This document shows positions 50,852-61,300 of a stretch of DNA of 64,000 nt, one piece after another (the first letter of the stretch is position 1; each line of letters starts with the position of its first letter). The stretch lies in NCBI RefSeq assembly GCF_004359195.1, contig NZ_CP037954.1, positions 248,001 to 312,000 of the forward strand, read 5' to 3'. Under the pieces are notes generated by a model. That model made no database searches. It had not been told where the DNA came from and saw nothing but the letters and a program-made list of their open reading frames with translations. Origin of the DNA: Chryseobacterium salivictor. Its GTDB lineage: Bacteria; Bacteroidota; Bacteroidia; Flavobacteriales; Weeksellaceae. A program made the position numbers and the translations under genes.

Positions 50852-52690
50852 TTACTGATTATCAGAGACATTATTTTCTTCCCGTCTGATCTGTTCACTC
50901 ATTTCTTCTAAAACCGGCTTGATCGTACTCTCCGGTAATTCACTAATCCGAATATACATCAACCCATCAATCGCGTCATTAAAACTGGGATCTACATTGA
51001 AAGAAATCACTTTCGCATTTTGCTTGATATATTTTTTAATCAAAACAGGCATACGCATTTCCGGCTCCAAATCGTCGATAATCTTATCGAGCTTATTCAA
51101 ATCAGATTCTACGTCATCGAAAAAAAGATGCTTGTCACGGTCCTTTAACTTCACCTTAAACTCATTTTTAGGGTGAATGTACTGCGCCACGGCAGAATCG
51201 TAGTAGTGAGACCTCATAAACTCAATCATCAGGGATTTGGAGAATTCCGAGAACTTATCGGAAATACTTACGCCGCCCATCAGGAATTTATGTTCGGGAT
51301 TTCTTAAACAGACATGCACAATACCGCGCCACAAAAGGAAAAGTGGTAACGGCTTCTGCTGATATTCCTCGGAAATATAGGCTCTTCCCATCTCAATCAC
51401 TTTCCTGAAAAAAGGGCGGAGTTCGGGATCAAATTCAAAAAGAGAACTGGTGTAAAAGCCATCGATACCGTGCTTCTTCATCACTTCACTTCCCAAGGCC
51501 ATGCGGTAAGCTCCTGCTAATTTCTGCGCCTGGCTGTCCCACAGGAACAAATGGTGATAATGCTCGTCATATTCATCAAGATCAAACGGGAGATTGCTTC
51601 CCTCGCCGATTTTCCTGAAGGTAAGTTCGCGCTGCCTTCCGATTTCACGCATGATGGAAGGGATATCGTTATACGAGGCAAAAAAGACTTCATAATTTCC
51701 ATTCCTGAAAAGCATTTTATCATTTTTGCTGAGCGTTTCTATTTCACCTACAATATCTGGTGTCGGTGTTTCATCAATAATATTCTGAACGACATTGGCT
51801 TCTTTTTTCAGAGAAAAATTAAGTTTCAGATTGGGAATATTTAAGCGGTCGGTAATCGATTTCCTTTTTTCGTAATAAGACTTCAAAAGAAGGATTTTCT
51901 TTTGTAAAAACTCTCCCATCTCTTCGATGGTATCATGATCTTCCAGCACTTTTACCGAGACCGGTTTTCCCAGTCTGATCCGGATGGGTTTTTCTCTTTT
52001 ATACATCATTTCAGATGGCAATAAAAGCGTTTGTAAATCAGGATGCACCTTCGCCAACTGATAAAATAACCGGCTGTTTTTTGCATGAAAATACATCGGA
52101 ACCACGGGAACTTTTGCCATCTTGATTAATTTCAGCGCAGGCTTTTCCCATTTTTTATCTAAAATCTCACCGAATTCATTGTTTCGGTTCGAAACTTCGC
52201 CGGCCGGGAAAATTCCGATGCAGCCGCCATTCTCTAAGTGTTTTAAAGATTCACGCATTCCTGCAGAACTGCTTCTGAGCTCTTTCCTGTTTTCGAAGGG
52301 ATTTACCGAAATGACGAAAGGCTTCATCGGTTCAATCTTTTCTAATAAAAAATTCCCCATGATCTTGAAATCAGGCCGAATCTCGGTAAGAATTTTGGTC
52401 ATTAAAATCCCATCAATAGCACCGAGCGGATGATTGGAAACCAAAATGAAAGAACCGGTTTTGGGAATTCTGGCCAAGTCTTCTTCGAAAACGATATATT
52501 TCAAATCACGTTCGCGCACGAAAGAATCAAAAAAATCTTTTCCGACTTTGTCTTTCAGCACATCGTATAATTTATTAACCTCATCGATTTTTGTCAACCG
52601 CATAATCGCTGATGCGGCAGGATTTTTCAGTAATCCTAATTTGCTTAAACCCGACGCTTTAATCAAATCACTTTTAGAAATTAAACTCAT
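50852..52690 (-). CDS. olsF: Bifunctional acyltransferase OlsF/GlsF (aminolipid synthesis)
   Basis: A 612-residue fusion. Residues about 60-290 are a PlsC-type O-acyltransferase (VSNHPLGAIDGILMTKIL; GGCIGIFPAGEVSNRNN), and residues about 340-580 are an OlsB-type GNAT N-acyltransferase (AGAYRMALGSEVMKKHGIDG; VIEMGRAYISEEYQQKPLP; FLLWRGIVHVCLRNP). OlsF from Serratia and Flavobacterium does both acylations of ornithine to ornithine lipid; glycine-lipid forms exist. So it likely makes a phosphorus-free membrane aminolipid. The amino acid head group cannot be told here. Confidence 0.85.
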   Translation of the reverse strand: MSLISKSDLIKASGLSKLGLLKNPAASAIMRLTKIDEVNKLYDVLKDKVGKDFFDSFVRERDLKYIVFEEDLARIPKTGSFILVSNHPLGAIDGILMTKILTEIRPDFKIMGNFLLEKIEPMKPFVISVNPFENRKELRSSSAGMRESLKHLENGGCIGIFPAGEVSNRNNEFGEILDKKWEKPALKLIKMAKVPVVPMYFHAKNSRLFYQLAKVHPDLQTLLLPSEMMYKREKPIRIRLGKPVSVKVLEDHDTIEEMGEFLQKKILLLKSYYEKRKSITDRLNIPNLKLNFSLKKEANVVQNIIDETPTPDIVGEIETLSKNDKMLFRNGNYEVFFASYNDIPSIMREIGRQRELTFRKIGEGSNLPFDLDEYDEHYHHLFLWDSQAQKLAGAYRMALGSEVMKKHGIDGFYTSSLFEFDPELRPFFRKVIEMGRAYISEEYQQKPLPLFLLWRGIVHVCLRNPEHKFLMGGVSISDKFSEFSKSLMIEFMRSHYYDSAVAQYIHPKNEFKVKLKDRDKHLFFDDVESDLNKLDKIIDDLEPEMRMPVLIKKYIKQNAKVISFNVDPSFNDAIDGLMYIRISELPESTIKPVLEEMSEQIRREENNVSDNQ

Positions 52691-52695
52691 TGAAA

Positions 52696-53934
52696 TTAAT
52701 TAATTACAACCTGTATGGTTTTTTGGGAAATCTGCTCCAGCAATATTTTTTTATCTTGATAAAATTTATTCAACTGCTCTAAATTAGCGTTTCTTATGGT
52801 ATAAAGCGAAACATTTTTAATAATTTCTGTATTGAACAGTTTTTGAAGTTCTTCATCCAGTTCTTCAACAGTCAGATAGAGATCTTCCAAACACAGATCC
52901 AGAGAAATCGCAGAATTCTGCATCAAAGAAATTTTGATTTTATATTTGGCCAAAAGAGAAAATATCTGGCTTAAATGCTCCTCAGCAATGAAAGAAAAAT
53001 CTCGCGTTGCAATCCTCATCAAATGCTGGTTTTCCTTTAAAATAAAAGATTCTTTCTGGCTTCTTTCTTCACTCGCGCCAACTTTGGTTCCCGGATTTTT
53101 GGGCTCCAAAAAGGATTTTACATAAAAAGGAATATTCTTTTGTTTAAGCGGCTGCAGCGTTTTGGGATGAATTACCGATGCGCCGTAATAAGCCATTTCT
53201 ATGGCATCTTCGTAGGAAATATGGTCGAGCAGGGAAACATCCGCAAACTTTCTGGGATCGCCCGTCATGACTCCGGGAACGTCTTTCCAGATCGTCATGG
53301 CTTCTGCATTCAGACAATAGGCGAAAATTGCGGCCGAATAATCGGATCCTTCTCTTCCTAAAGTGACCGTAAAATTATTATCATCAGAACCAATGAAACC
53401 TTGTGTCACATAACAGTTCTGCTGATTCAGCGAGTTCATTTTCTGTTCAGTTTCCTGCCAGTTGACATTTCCTTCGCGGTAATTATTGTCGGTCTTAATA
53501 AAGTCACGCGCATCACACCAGGTATTTTTAAACTGAATATCGTTCAGGTATTCGCTCAGAATTTTAGAAGATATCAATTCACCACAACTCACCACCTGAT
53601 CGTAAACGAAATTGTAATTCGGCGATTTATTTCTTCTTAAAAAAGATTCGATATCACCAAAAAAGACAGAAATCTCAGCAAAAACGGGATGGTTCTCTGC
53701 AAACAGATCCTGTGAAATCTGCAAATGATTCTGTTTCACTTTTTCGATTTCAGCCTGGTAATCGGTTTTGGAAAAATAGTTCTCAACGACTTTTTCTAAA
53801 GCGTTGGTGGTCTTTCCCATGGCCGAAACCACGAGGAGACAACTCTGAAAACCCTGCGTTTCTAAAACCAGGGCTACATTTTTTACACTTTGTGCATCTT
53901 TTACCGATGCGCCTCCAAATTTAAAAACCTTCAT
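52696..53934 (-). CDS. lysC: Aspartate kinase
   Basis: A 412-residue monofunctional aspartokinase. The kinase domain opens with KVFKFGGASVKDAQSVKNVA and has TVTLGREGSDYSAA and WKDVPGVMTGDPRKF; the C-terminal part carries ACT-type regulatory segments. It phosphorylates aspartate for lysine, threonine and methionine synthesis. Inhibition by an end product is typical, but the effector cannot be read. No lysine riboswitch is evident in the 263-nt gap upstream. It precedes olsF by 5 nt on the same strand. Confidence 0.92.
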   Translation of the reverse strand: MKVFKFGGASVKDAQSVKNVALVLETQGFQSCLLVVSAMGKTTNALEKVVENYFSKTDYQAEIEKVKQNHLQISQDLFAENHPVFAEISVFFGDIESFLRRNKSPNYNFVYDQVVSCGELISSKILSEYLNDIQFKNTWCDARDFIKTDNNYREGNVNWQETEQKMNSLNQQNCYVTQGFIGSDDNNFTVTLGREGSDYSAAIFAYCLNAEAMTIWKDVPGVMTGDPRKFADVSLLDHISYEDAIEMAYYGASVIHPKTLQPLKQKNIPFYVKSFLEPKNPGTKVGASEERSQKESFILKENQHLMRIATRDFSFIAEEHLSQIFSLLAKYKIKISLMQNSAISLDLCLEDLYLTVEELDEELQKLFNTEIIKNVSLYTIRNANLEQLNKFYQDKKILLEQISQKTIQVVIN

Positions 53935-54197
53935 TTAAACAGTTCAATATCAATAATTTATTTTCACCAGAGGCAATCTCTGTACATAATACCAGGGGTC
54001 AAAATTATTAATTATCGATGAATAAAAAAAACTTGGATTCATATTAAAAAGGAGATTAAAAAAATAATAGTTATGAGATAATTTTCCAGAAGCACGCTTT
54101 AGAGAAAAGAAACGCCGATTTCTGTCATTTAATAAAAACAAATGCTGCTAAATTGAAAGAATTTTACGAAATTTGTAACAACCCAAAAAGTAAAATA

Positions 54198-55214
54198 ATG
54201 TCAGAACAGTCGTTCCAAACTCTTGGTGAATTCATCATCGACAAACAAGAAGATTTTTTGTATTCCACCGGGGAACTTTCCCGTCTGCTGAGCGCCATCC
54301 GTTTGGCCTCGAAAGTGGTTAACCGCCAGGTGAACAAAGCCGGAATCGCTAACATCATCGGCAAAGCCGGTAATGAAAACATTCAGGGCGAAGAACAGCA
54401 AAAGTTAGACGTACTGGCCAATGAAATTTTCATCGAAGCATTATCCCAAAGAGAAGTGGTGTGCGGAATTGCCTCGGAAGAGAGCGATGACTTTATCGAA
54501 ATTCAGGCAAGCTGCAATGCGCACTTGAGCAAATATGTGGTTTTAATTGATCCTTTAGACGGATCGTCAAACATCGATGTAAATGTTTCTGTAGGAACTA
54601 TTTTCTCGATTTACAGAAGAGTTTCCGAACCGGGGACTCCAGTTATTCTGGAGGATTTCTTACAAAAAGGAGTCAATCAGATCGCTGCAGGATATGTGGT
54701 TTACGGTTCATCCACGATGATTGTTTACACGACAGGAAATGGCGTCAATGGTTTTACACTGGACCCAAGTCTAGGTACTTATTACCTTTCCCATCCCAAT
54801 ATGATGTTCTCCCGTACCGGAAAAATCTATTCCATTAATGAAGGAAATTACATTAAATTTCCGCAGGGTGTGAAAGATTATATCAAATATTGCCAGCGAG
54901 AAGAAGAAGACCGCCCATACACTTCCCGATATATCGGAAGTTTGGTTTCTGATTTCCACCGAAATATGATCAAAGGCGGAATCTATATTTATCCTTCGAC
55001 TTCGCAGTCACCCAACGGTAAACTGAGACTTTTATACGAATGCAATCCAATGGCTTTCCTGGCTGAACAGGCAGGTGGAAAATGCACCGACGGTTTCCAG
55101 AGGATTATGGAAATTCAACCGACCGAACTGCATCAAAGAGTTCCGTTTTTCTGCGGAAGTTATGATATGGTAGAAAAAGCAGAAGCGTTCATGAGAGAAG
55201 CCGCTGCGAAATAA
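54198..55214 (+). CDS. fbp: Class 1 fructose-1,6-bisphosphatase
   Basis: A 338-residue class 1 FBPase. The metal site is in ASEESDDF and [20 protein letters not shown], and the substrate site includes [12 protein letters not shown] and [20 protein letters not shown]. It makes fructose 6-phosphate in gluconeogenesis. Start at the ATG 54198 ([11 protein letters not shown]); the TTG at 54153 would add 15 unrelated residues. A terminator follows 25 nt past the stop, and menC begins 8 nt after its stem. Upstream, 53935-54197 shows no gene. Confidence 0.94.
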   Translation: MSEQSFQTLGEFIIDKQEDFLYSTGELSRLLSAIRLASKVVNRQVNKAGIANIIGKAGNENIQGEEQQKLDVLANEIFIEALSQREVVCGIASEESDDFIEIQASCNAHLSKYVVLIDPLDGSSNIDVNVSVGTIFSIYRRVSEPGTPVILEDFLQKGVNQIAAGYVVYGSSTMIVYTTGNGVNGFTLDPSLGTYYLSHPNMMFSRTGKIYSINEGNYIKFPQGVKDYIKYCQREEEDRPYTSRYIGSLVSDFHRNMIKGGIYIYPSTSQSPNGKLRLLYECNPMAFLAEQAGGKCTDGFQRIMEIQPTELHQRVPFFCGSYDMVEKAEAFMREAAAK

Positions 55215-55238
55215 ACAAAACAAAAACAATCTAATCCG

Positions 55239-55263
55239 GTCAGAGCGTGCTCTGACTTTTTTT
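55239..55263 (+). terminator. Terminator of fbp, directly before menC
   Basis: GTCAGAGC and GCTCTGAC form a perfect 8-bp stem with a 2-nt loop, then seven T's that end at the menC ATG (55264). The position so close to the next start may regulate menC by readthrough. Confidence 0.85.
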
Positions 55264-56268
55264 ATGAAAAAAGCAACTTTTAAACAATATCTTTTAGAAT
55301 TCAAACAACCAAGCGGAACATCCCGCGGTATTCTAACCACCAAGGAAACCTATATTCTCGAAATCACCGAGGGTGATAAAAAAGGAACCGGAGAATGTGC
55401 AATTTTCCGCGGACTCAGTTTTGAAGACGTTCCCGAGTATGAGGAAATGCTTCAGTGGCTTTGCGACAACATCAATGAGAACAAGAAACTTCTCAGAAAA
55501 GAACTGCTTCATTTTCCTTCCATCTGGTTTGGTTATGAACAGGCGATGCTGAATCTGAATAACGGTGCAGACCTCTATTTTCCCAGCGATTTTTCAGAAG
55601 GATATTCTTCCATCAAAATCAATGGCTTAATTTGGATGGGCGATGCGGCTTTTATGCAGCAACAAATTAAAGAGAAACTTGACCAGGGCTTTCATTGCCT
55701 CAAACTGAAAATCGGTGCGGACTGGAAGTCGGAAAAAGAAATCTTAAAGCAGCTGCGGGCACAATTCCCGAAAGAGGAACTCGAATTAAGGGTTGATGCC
55801 AACGGTGGTTTCAGTTTTGAAGAAGCCAAAGTGGTATTACAGGAACTTTCGGATTTGGGAATTCATTCTATCGAACAACCGATTAAAGCTGGAAACACCG
55901 ATCAAATGGCCGCACTTTGCAAGACGACTCCAACACCGATTGCTTTGGATGAAGAGCTGATTGGCGTCTTAAATTTCGAGGATAAAAAAGAGCTTTTAGA
56001 AAAGATCAATCCGCAGTTTATTATTTTGAAACCGTCCTTGGTTGGCGGTTTTTCCGGAACCGACGAATGGATTTCTTTCGCCGAAAACAAAGGCATCGGC
56101 TGGTGGATTACGTCTGCCCTGGAAAGCAATATCGGCCTGAATGCGATTGCGCAATATACTTTTACGAAAAATCCAAAAATTCCGCAAGGTTTGGGAACCG
56201 GCGGATTGTTTACCAACAATGTAGAAACCAGGTTGGTTCTGCACGGAGATGAATTGATGATGAGATAA
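55264..56268 (+). CDS. menC: o-Succinylbenzoate synthase
   Basis: A 334-residue enolase-superfamily enzyme with the MenC/dipeptide-epimerase layout: CLKLKIGADW (KxK, acid-base Lys), ELRVDANGGFSFEEA (Asp ligand), GIHSIEQPIKAGN (Glu ligand), IALDEELIG (Asp) and FIILKPSLVGGFSGT (second Lys). The GLGTGGLFTNN end fits the Bacteroidota MenC type. It makes o-succinylbenzoate in menaquinone synthesis. Other men genes are not in the window. A dipeptide epimerase is the main alternative. Confidence 0.8.
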   Translation: MKKATFKQYLLEFKQPSGTSRGILTTKETYILEITEGDKKGTGECAIFRGLSFEDVPEYEEMLQWLCDNINENKKLLRKELLHFPSIWFGYEQAMLNLNNGADLYFPSDFSEGYSSIKINGLIWMGDAAFMQQQIKEKLDQGFHCLKLKIGADWKSEKEILKQLRAQFPKEELELRVDANGGFSFEEAKVVLQELSDLGIHSIEQPIKAGNTDQMAALCKTTPTPIALDEELIGVLNFEDKKELLEKINPQFIILKPSLVGGFSGTDEWISFAENKGIGWWITSALESNIGLNAIAQYTFTKNPKIPQGLGTGGLFTNNVETRLVLHGDELMMR

Positions 56269-56275
56269 ATTATTA

Positions 56276-56320
56276 CGGCTCAGTTTTGAATTCCTTACTG
56301 AAGTTTTAAAAGCTGAGCCG
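56276..56320. repeat. Inverted repeat between menC and the outer-membrane protein gene
   Basis: CGGCTCAG and CTGAGCCG pair perfectly with TTTT/AAAA next to them, over a 20-nt interior. There is no long T-run, so it may be an atypical terminator for the two convergent genes. Confidence 0.65.
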
Positions 56321-56346
56321 AAATAGCTGTGATGAAAAATTAAATA

Positions 56347-57078
56347 TTAAAACCGATATCCCACTGACAGACCAGATCTCACACCGGCCCACGGTCCATC
56401 AACATTAATACTTGCTCCGTTCGCATCTGTTGTAGCAGTATATTTTACGAAAGGAATATCAAGGCCTTCAATTTCTTTTTTCAATTCCTGCTGCTCAGAA
56501 GGCGTTAGGATTCTGGATGAATTTCCACGGAAGTTTCCATTGCCTTTCCCGTAATGGGCGCCAATAATCCACCAGTCTAAAACCCAATTATCTTTTTTAC
56601 CTAAAAACCATTGGGCGCCGACCAATAATCCGCCACTGTTTCCGCTTGCTTTACCTGAAATTTTCAAAGCAACATCTCCCATTCCGTAATCTGAAGTTAG
56701 CACTACATTATCAGCATTAAAAGATGAATACCTGTAATAGGGCGCCAGATAAAAACCATGTCCATATCCTTTGCCCAAATATATTCTCGGTTCTATGGTG
56801 AAATTTGTCAAAGAAACTTCGATGTTGGAAAGTTCTGTATCTTTTATATAACTGCTGCTAAAAGGAACACCTCCCTTTCCCATGGACCCGAATCCAACGG
56901 CAACGGAGAATTTTTGGTTGATAATACGCTCGTAACTGAGATTCACATTTCGAAACGCGTAAGCCGTGAGGTTTGTTTTAACAATATTCATTTTCTCCGG
57001 TGAAGCGGTTTGCGAAAAAAAAGTGCCTGAAATAAGCAGCATGAAAAATAAAGTCCTCATAGGGTTGTTGTTATTCAT
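56347..57078 (-). CDS. Outer-membrane beta-barrel protein (DUF3575-like)
   Basis: A 243-residue protein with a signal peptide (RTLFFMLLISGTFFSQ). The first strand region, MNIVKTNLTAYAFRNVNLSYE, and repeated alternating hydrophobic strands ending in GLSVGYRF fit an outer-membrane barrel of the DUF3575 group. It ends in aromatic F, as barrels do. The frame starts at 57078; a second ATG at 57060 gives the tidier signal peptide and could be the true start. Function unknown. Confidence 0.78.
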   Translation of the reverse strand: MNNNNPMRTLFFMLLISGTFFSQTASPEKMNIVKTNLTAYAFRNVNLSYERIINQKFSVAVGFGSMGKGGVPFSSSYIKDTELSNIEVSLTNFTIEPRIYLGKGYGHGFYLAPYYRYSSFNADNVVLTSDYGMGDVALKISGKASGNSGGLLVGAQWFLGKKDNWVLDWWIIGAHYGKGNGNFRGNSSRILTPSEQQELKKEIEGLDIPFVKYTATTDANGASINVDGPWAGVRSGLSVGYRF

Positions 57079-57243
57079 TGGTATTAGATTTTCATTTAAG
57101 ATAAGCCTAAGATATTAAAGAAACATGCGTAATTTACACATATAGGGTCAGCAGTTATTTACAAATTATTCTTTTGATTTGCTGTTTTTCAAATTTGAAT
57201 TTTGTCCTTTTTAAAAGGGATTGTATAGGCATTCACCTAGATT

Positions 57244-58206
57244 TCAAATTTTAGCCAAAATATCTTTCATAATGATTTCTGCATGAACCCGCGAGTTTTC
57301 AATGAACCACAGATGCGTGTCTTTACCTCCACAAACTACGCCGGCCAAATATAAACCAGCCACATTGGTCTCCATGGTATCTTCATTATAAAAAGGTTTG
57401 AGATGATCCCCATGAAGTTCGATGCCGGAATTTTTCAGGAATTCAAAATTCGGAAGATAACCGGTCATAGCTAAGACAAAATCATTTTCTATTTCCAGGA
57501 TAGTGTTGTTTTCATCTTTAAAGATAATGGTTTCCGGAGTTATTTCTAAAACCTCTGCATTGAAGTGAGCGGCAACAGTTCCTTCTTTAATTCGGTTTTC
57601 AATATCCGGCTTTACCCAATATTTCACGCTTTTAGAGATCTCAGCATGACGGATAATCATGGTGACTTCTGCCCCTTTTCGGTAGGTTTCCAAAGCCGCA
57701 TCAACCGCAGAGTTACTGGAACCGATCACGGCAATTTTTTGATCGGCATAAGGATAAGGCTCGGAATAATAATGCTTGACCTTGGGCAGATCTTCTCCTT
57801 TGACATTCATCATATTCGGAATATCGTAGAAACCTGTGGCGATGATAACCTTCCTGGCGAGATATTTACTTTTGTCCGTTTCAATTAAGAAATTATCTTT
57901 CTCAGTCACTTTTAAAACCTCTTCGTATAAATTGATATTTATTTTCCGATGTCTCGAAATTCCCTGATAATATTCCAGCGCTTCTCTCCTACCCGGTTTT
58001 TGCGCGGTAGAAATAAAGGGAATATCTGCAATTTCCAATTTATCGGCGGTGGAGAAAAAAGTCATATATAAAGGATAATGGTAAAGTGAATTTACAATCG
58101 TTCCCTTTTCGATAATAAGATAAGAAAGTCCCGCTTTCTCGGCTTCTAAAGCACAGTTTAAGCCAATTGGACCGCCACCGATGATTATAAGATCATATAA
58201 TTTCAT
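57244..58206 (-). CDS. ypdA: YpdA-family bacillithiol-disulfide reductase-like flavoprotein
   Basis: A 320-residue thioredoxin-reductase-like flavoprotein. FAD motif DLIIIGGGPIGLNCALEA, NAD(P)H motif IAVIGSSNSAVDAALETY and the final GLYLAGVVCGG are present, with the family's YPLYMTFFSTADKLEI. There is no CxxC pair between the NADPH-domain strands, as in YpdA. It reduces bacillithiol disulfide, suggesting bacillithiol is the low-molecular-weight thiol. A TATCTTTG box lies 4 nt before the ATG, so the mRNA is nearly leaderless. Confidence 0.88.
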   Translation of the reverse strand: MKLYDLIIIGGGPIGLNCALEAEKAGLSYLIIEKGTIVNSLYHYPLYMTFFSTADKLEIADIPFISTAQKPGRREALEYYQGISRHRKININLYEEVLKVTEKDNFLIETDKSKYLARKVIIATGFYDIPNMMNVKGEDLPKVKHYYSEPYPYADQKIAVIGSSNSAVDAALETYRKGAEVTMIIRHAEISKSVKYWVKPDIENRIKEGTVAAHFNAEVLEITPETIIFKDENNTILEIENDFVLAMTGYLPNFEFLKNSGIELHGDHLKPFYNEDTMETNVAGLYLAGVVCGGKDTHLWFIENSRVHAEIIMKDILAKI

Positions 58207-58210
58207 AGTG

Positions 58211-58218
58211 CAAAGATA
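58211..58218 (-). promoter_or_regulatory. -7 box of ypdA
   Basis: TATCTTTG on the minus strand, exact match, with CACT before the ATG at 58206. Confidence 0.6.
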
Positions 58219-58312
58219 TTGAACTGAAATTTCTTCAGAGGAAAACAGCGTCTGGAATTTCTGAAATTCAAAAATTGACCATTACAACTTGCCTGCCTGT
58301 TTCAGCCCGGAT

Positions 58313-61300
58313 TTAATTTCTGTTTTTCACTAAAACCCAGCCTGTAAACACGCGACCATCGGCCAAAGTTAAAACATACCAGTAAGAATCCGTAGAAACC
58401 ACGCGGCCCAAAGTTTTACCATCCCACTCTAAACGGGTTGCACTTTCCTGTTCAAAAATCTTTTCTTTGAATCTGTTGAATACTTTTAAATTCGTTTTCT
58501 GGCCCTCAAAAACATTGAGATCATCGATAATCCAGGTATCATTAATACCGTCGTCATTCGGACTGAAAGCATTTCGAATATTTAAAACCAATCCTTTTTT
58601 AGGAATTCCCAAACAATCTGATCCTTCAAATTTTACATAAAAAGTAGTTACGCCATAAGGCAAATTATAAAACACATTTCCGTCCTGATAGTTAATTCCG
58701 TCGAGGGAATAAAGGATTTTTTTGCTTCCGGTTGCAATCACCGTGTAGGAATTTCCGTTGGGCAATAATTTAGTGATAATGGGAACCTCATAAATTTTAA
58801 CATTTACATCAGTAGTGAAGGTACAGTTGTTAGAGGCGGTTACCGCTAGTGAATAAACGCCCGCTGTTTTTACATTTTTTAATTCTTGGGTGGTGGAGAT
58901 TAATTCTCCTGCCGGATTCCTCCACTCAAATTTCACAATACCAAGATTAGAAAAATCGGGTTTAATATCCACAAAACCATCCGGGCAGAAATAATAATCC
59001 GGCAAACTGAACATGGGGGTTTTCTTAAGATTTAATTTAATTCCCACCTTTTCCGGACAGAATCCCGGTGCGCTTACTTTGGCAAAGATTGTTTCAGGTC
59101 CCGTATTTTCATTAAATAAATAATTATTGGGACTGGCGATTATATTGGTTCCGTTATTTATATCTAAAAGAGTCGGGTAATACTCAAAATTCGCAGTGCC
59201 GGAATAAATAGTTTTTTCAAACTGCGTGAGATCCACATTTTCTACGTTGTCGTTTCCCGTGTCACAGTTATTAATTAGAAACGGTCCGCTATTGTTAAAG
59301 GTAATTTTATTTCCCAGAGATAAATCAATGGAAGCGGTATCAAAACATCCCGGGATATTTTCTACCCGCACCCAAATTCTCGTAAGAGAAGGGCCAAAGC
59401 TAAATTTATCCGGATTTGCAATCCTATTGGTATTGGTATCTGCATCTGCTTTGGTGCGGAAAAAACTGAAAGTATTTTCGGGATCTTCTGTATACACCAT
59501 TCGATGCGTAAAAGCCGTTAAATCAACATCTGTTAATCCATCAAGATTTTCATCGCACAAGTCTGCAATTACAGCGCTCATCGCTTTCGGAGGAAGATAG
59601 GTCAAGAGCTCGATCGGTGCTACAGAATAACAGCCGATAGACTTAGATGTAAACCTCACCCATACAGTTGTTTTTGAATTGATGGTGACTACCGGTGAAC
59701 TAATTTGGGCAGCAGGAACTCCTGCATTGGCCGCACTTTCTGTTTTATAATAAGAAACCGTGAGATCGCCAATGGTGAGTAAATTTTCATTTGGATTAAA
59801 TAACTGCGGCAAAGCCTCTGTCAGATCAAAAGATTCGTTGAGATTAAAGTCATAATCACATTTTTTAAGAACTGCTTTTTTTAAAACAACAACCGGTAAA
59901 AAATTCAGTTGGATATTTATCGTGCTCACAGAAAAACAACCACTTCTAAAAGAGACCTTCACGTAAACAACCTTCGTTTTGGGAATAACAAATCCAGAAG
60001 GCGTTGAGATCAAACCTGTCAAAGAATTGTTCGCAGGATTATAACCCGTATAATATTGAAAGCTGACAGCATCAGAACCTGTATAAATTTCGGATTCATA
60101 ACTGGTGAGATCGAAGGGTTCCAGTCCATCATTATTATTATCACATACATCGTTTTTAACAGCTGTGATCAATTCCTTAACAACGGGTGTTGAAACCAAA
60201 GAAAGCTCAATTTCAAAAACTGCTGAACAACTATATGATACTATTCGCACGAAGAGTTTCGCTGTATTCTGAACGTTATAACTGCTGATCACATTCGTAT
60301 TGTTCTGGGCATCAGTGAGATTAGAAAAATAGGAAACAGAAGCATTCTGAGATCCTATGATCCGTTTGCTCAGGGTAGAAAGCGTCACATTTTCTGTGCC
60401 ATCATTTTTAAAGTCACAAATATCAAACTTAGACTGTTTTATGACCACATGCACCAAATTAATTTCAATTGTTCTCACCGCATAACAATCTGTAGCGTCA
60501 GAGAATTTCACATAAAAAGTTTTGGTCACCAAATCGCCGTTATCCGTAATGATCTGGAAATTTGAAATTGGATTTACATCTTTTTCTGCGTCAGTGGCTG
60601 ATAAAAAGAATGTTGTTGTGATACCAATGGGAGACTGTAACAACATTTTCGACGCATAATCATTTAAATCAACAGCCATATCCTTAGTTCCATCAAAACA
60701 GATATAAACAGTTTCGTCTTTGGCTTCAACTTTCGTGAAAGTAATATCTAAATTGATGGTAGCAATACTGAAACAGCCTCCAGGTGCCTGCACTCTTACA
60801 TAAACCTGATAATTCCCATCTCTAATAGTAGTCAAAACAGCACCTGTACCGGAATACGCTTCCTGGTAGGTTGCATAGAAACTTAAGATCATGTTTGGAT
60901 CGGAGGTGACTTGGGAACCCAATATCGCCATAAAATCAAAAGGTTCCGTCAAATCACCCAAATAATCACAGGTGGAGAGAACCAATGGTATCGGAGAATT
61001 TACCACCGGTGACGATAAAAAATTCAGTGTAACTGGACCAAAAGTTTGGCTGCATGTCGCGGTTTTATAATTAACGTAAAACTGAAAACCGTTAACAAGA
61101 TTAGCCGTTTGAACTTCATTAATATTATTTTCGGCATCTGCCTGCGATAAAAAATAATGAATACTTCCGTTAACAGGCGAAGCAAATAATTTCGGGTTAA
61201 AAAGTGCAAGTTTAAAATTGTTTTCTACCCCATCATTATTAATATCACAGATACCGATGTTGGAAGTAAGCAAACTTTTAGAAATGAGATTAAGATTTAA

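Noticed and set aside
53935..54197. Possible lysine riboswitch or leader upstream of lysC
   Set aside because: Only very weak pairing (5-bp stems) is seen and the length and fold of a lysine riboswitch are missing.
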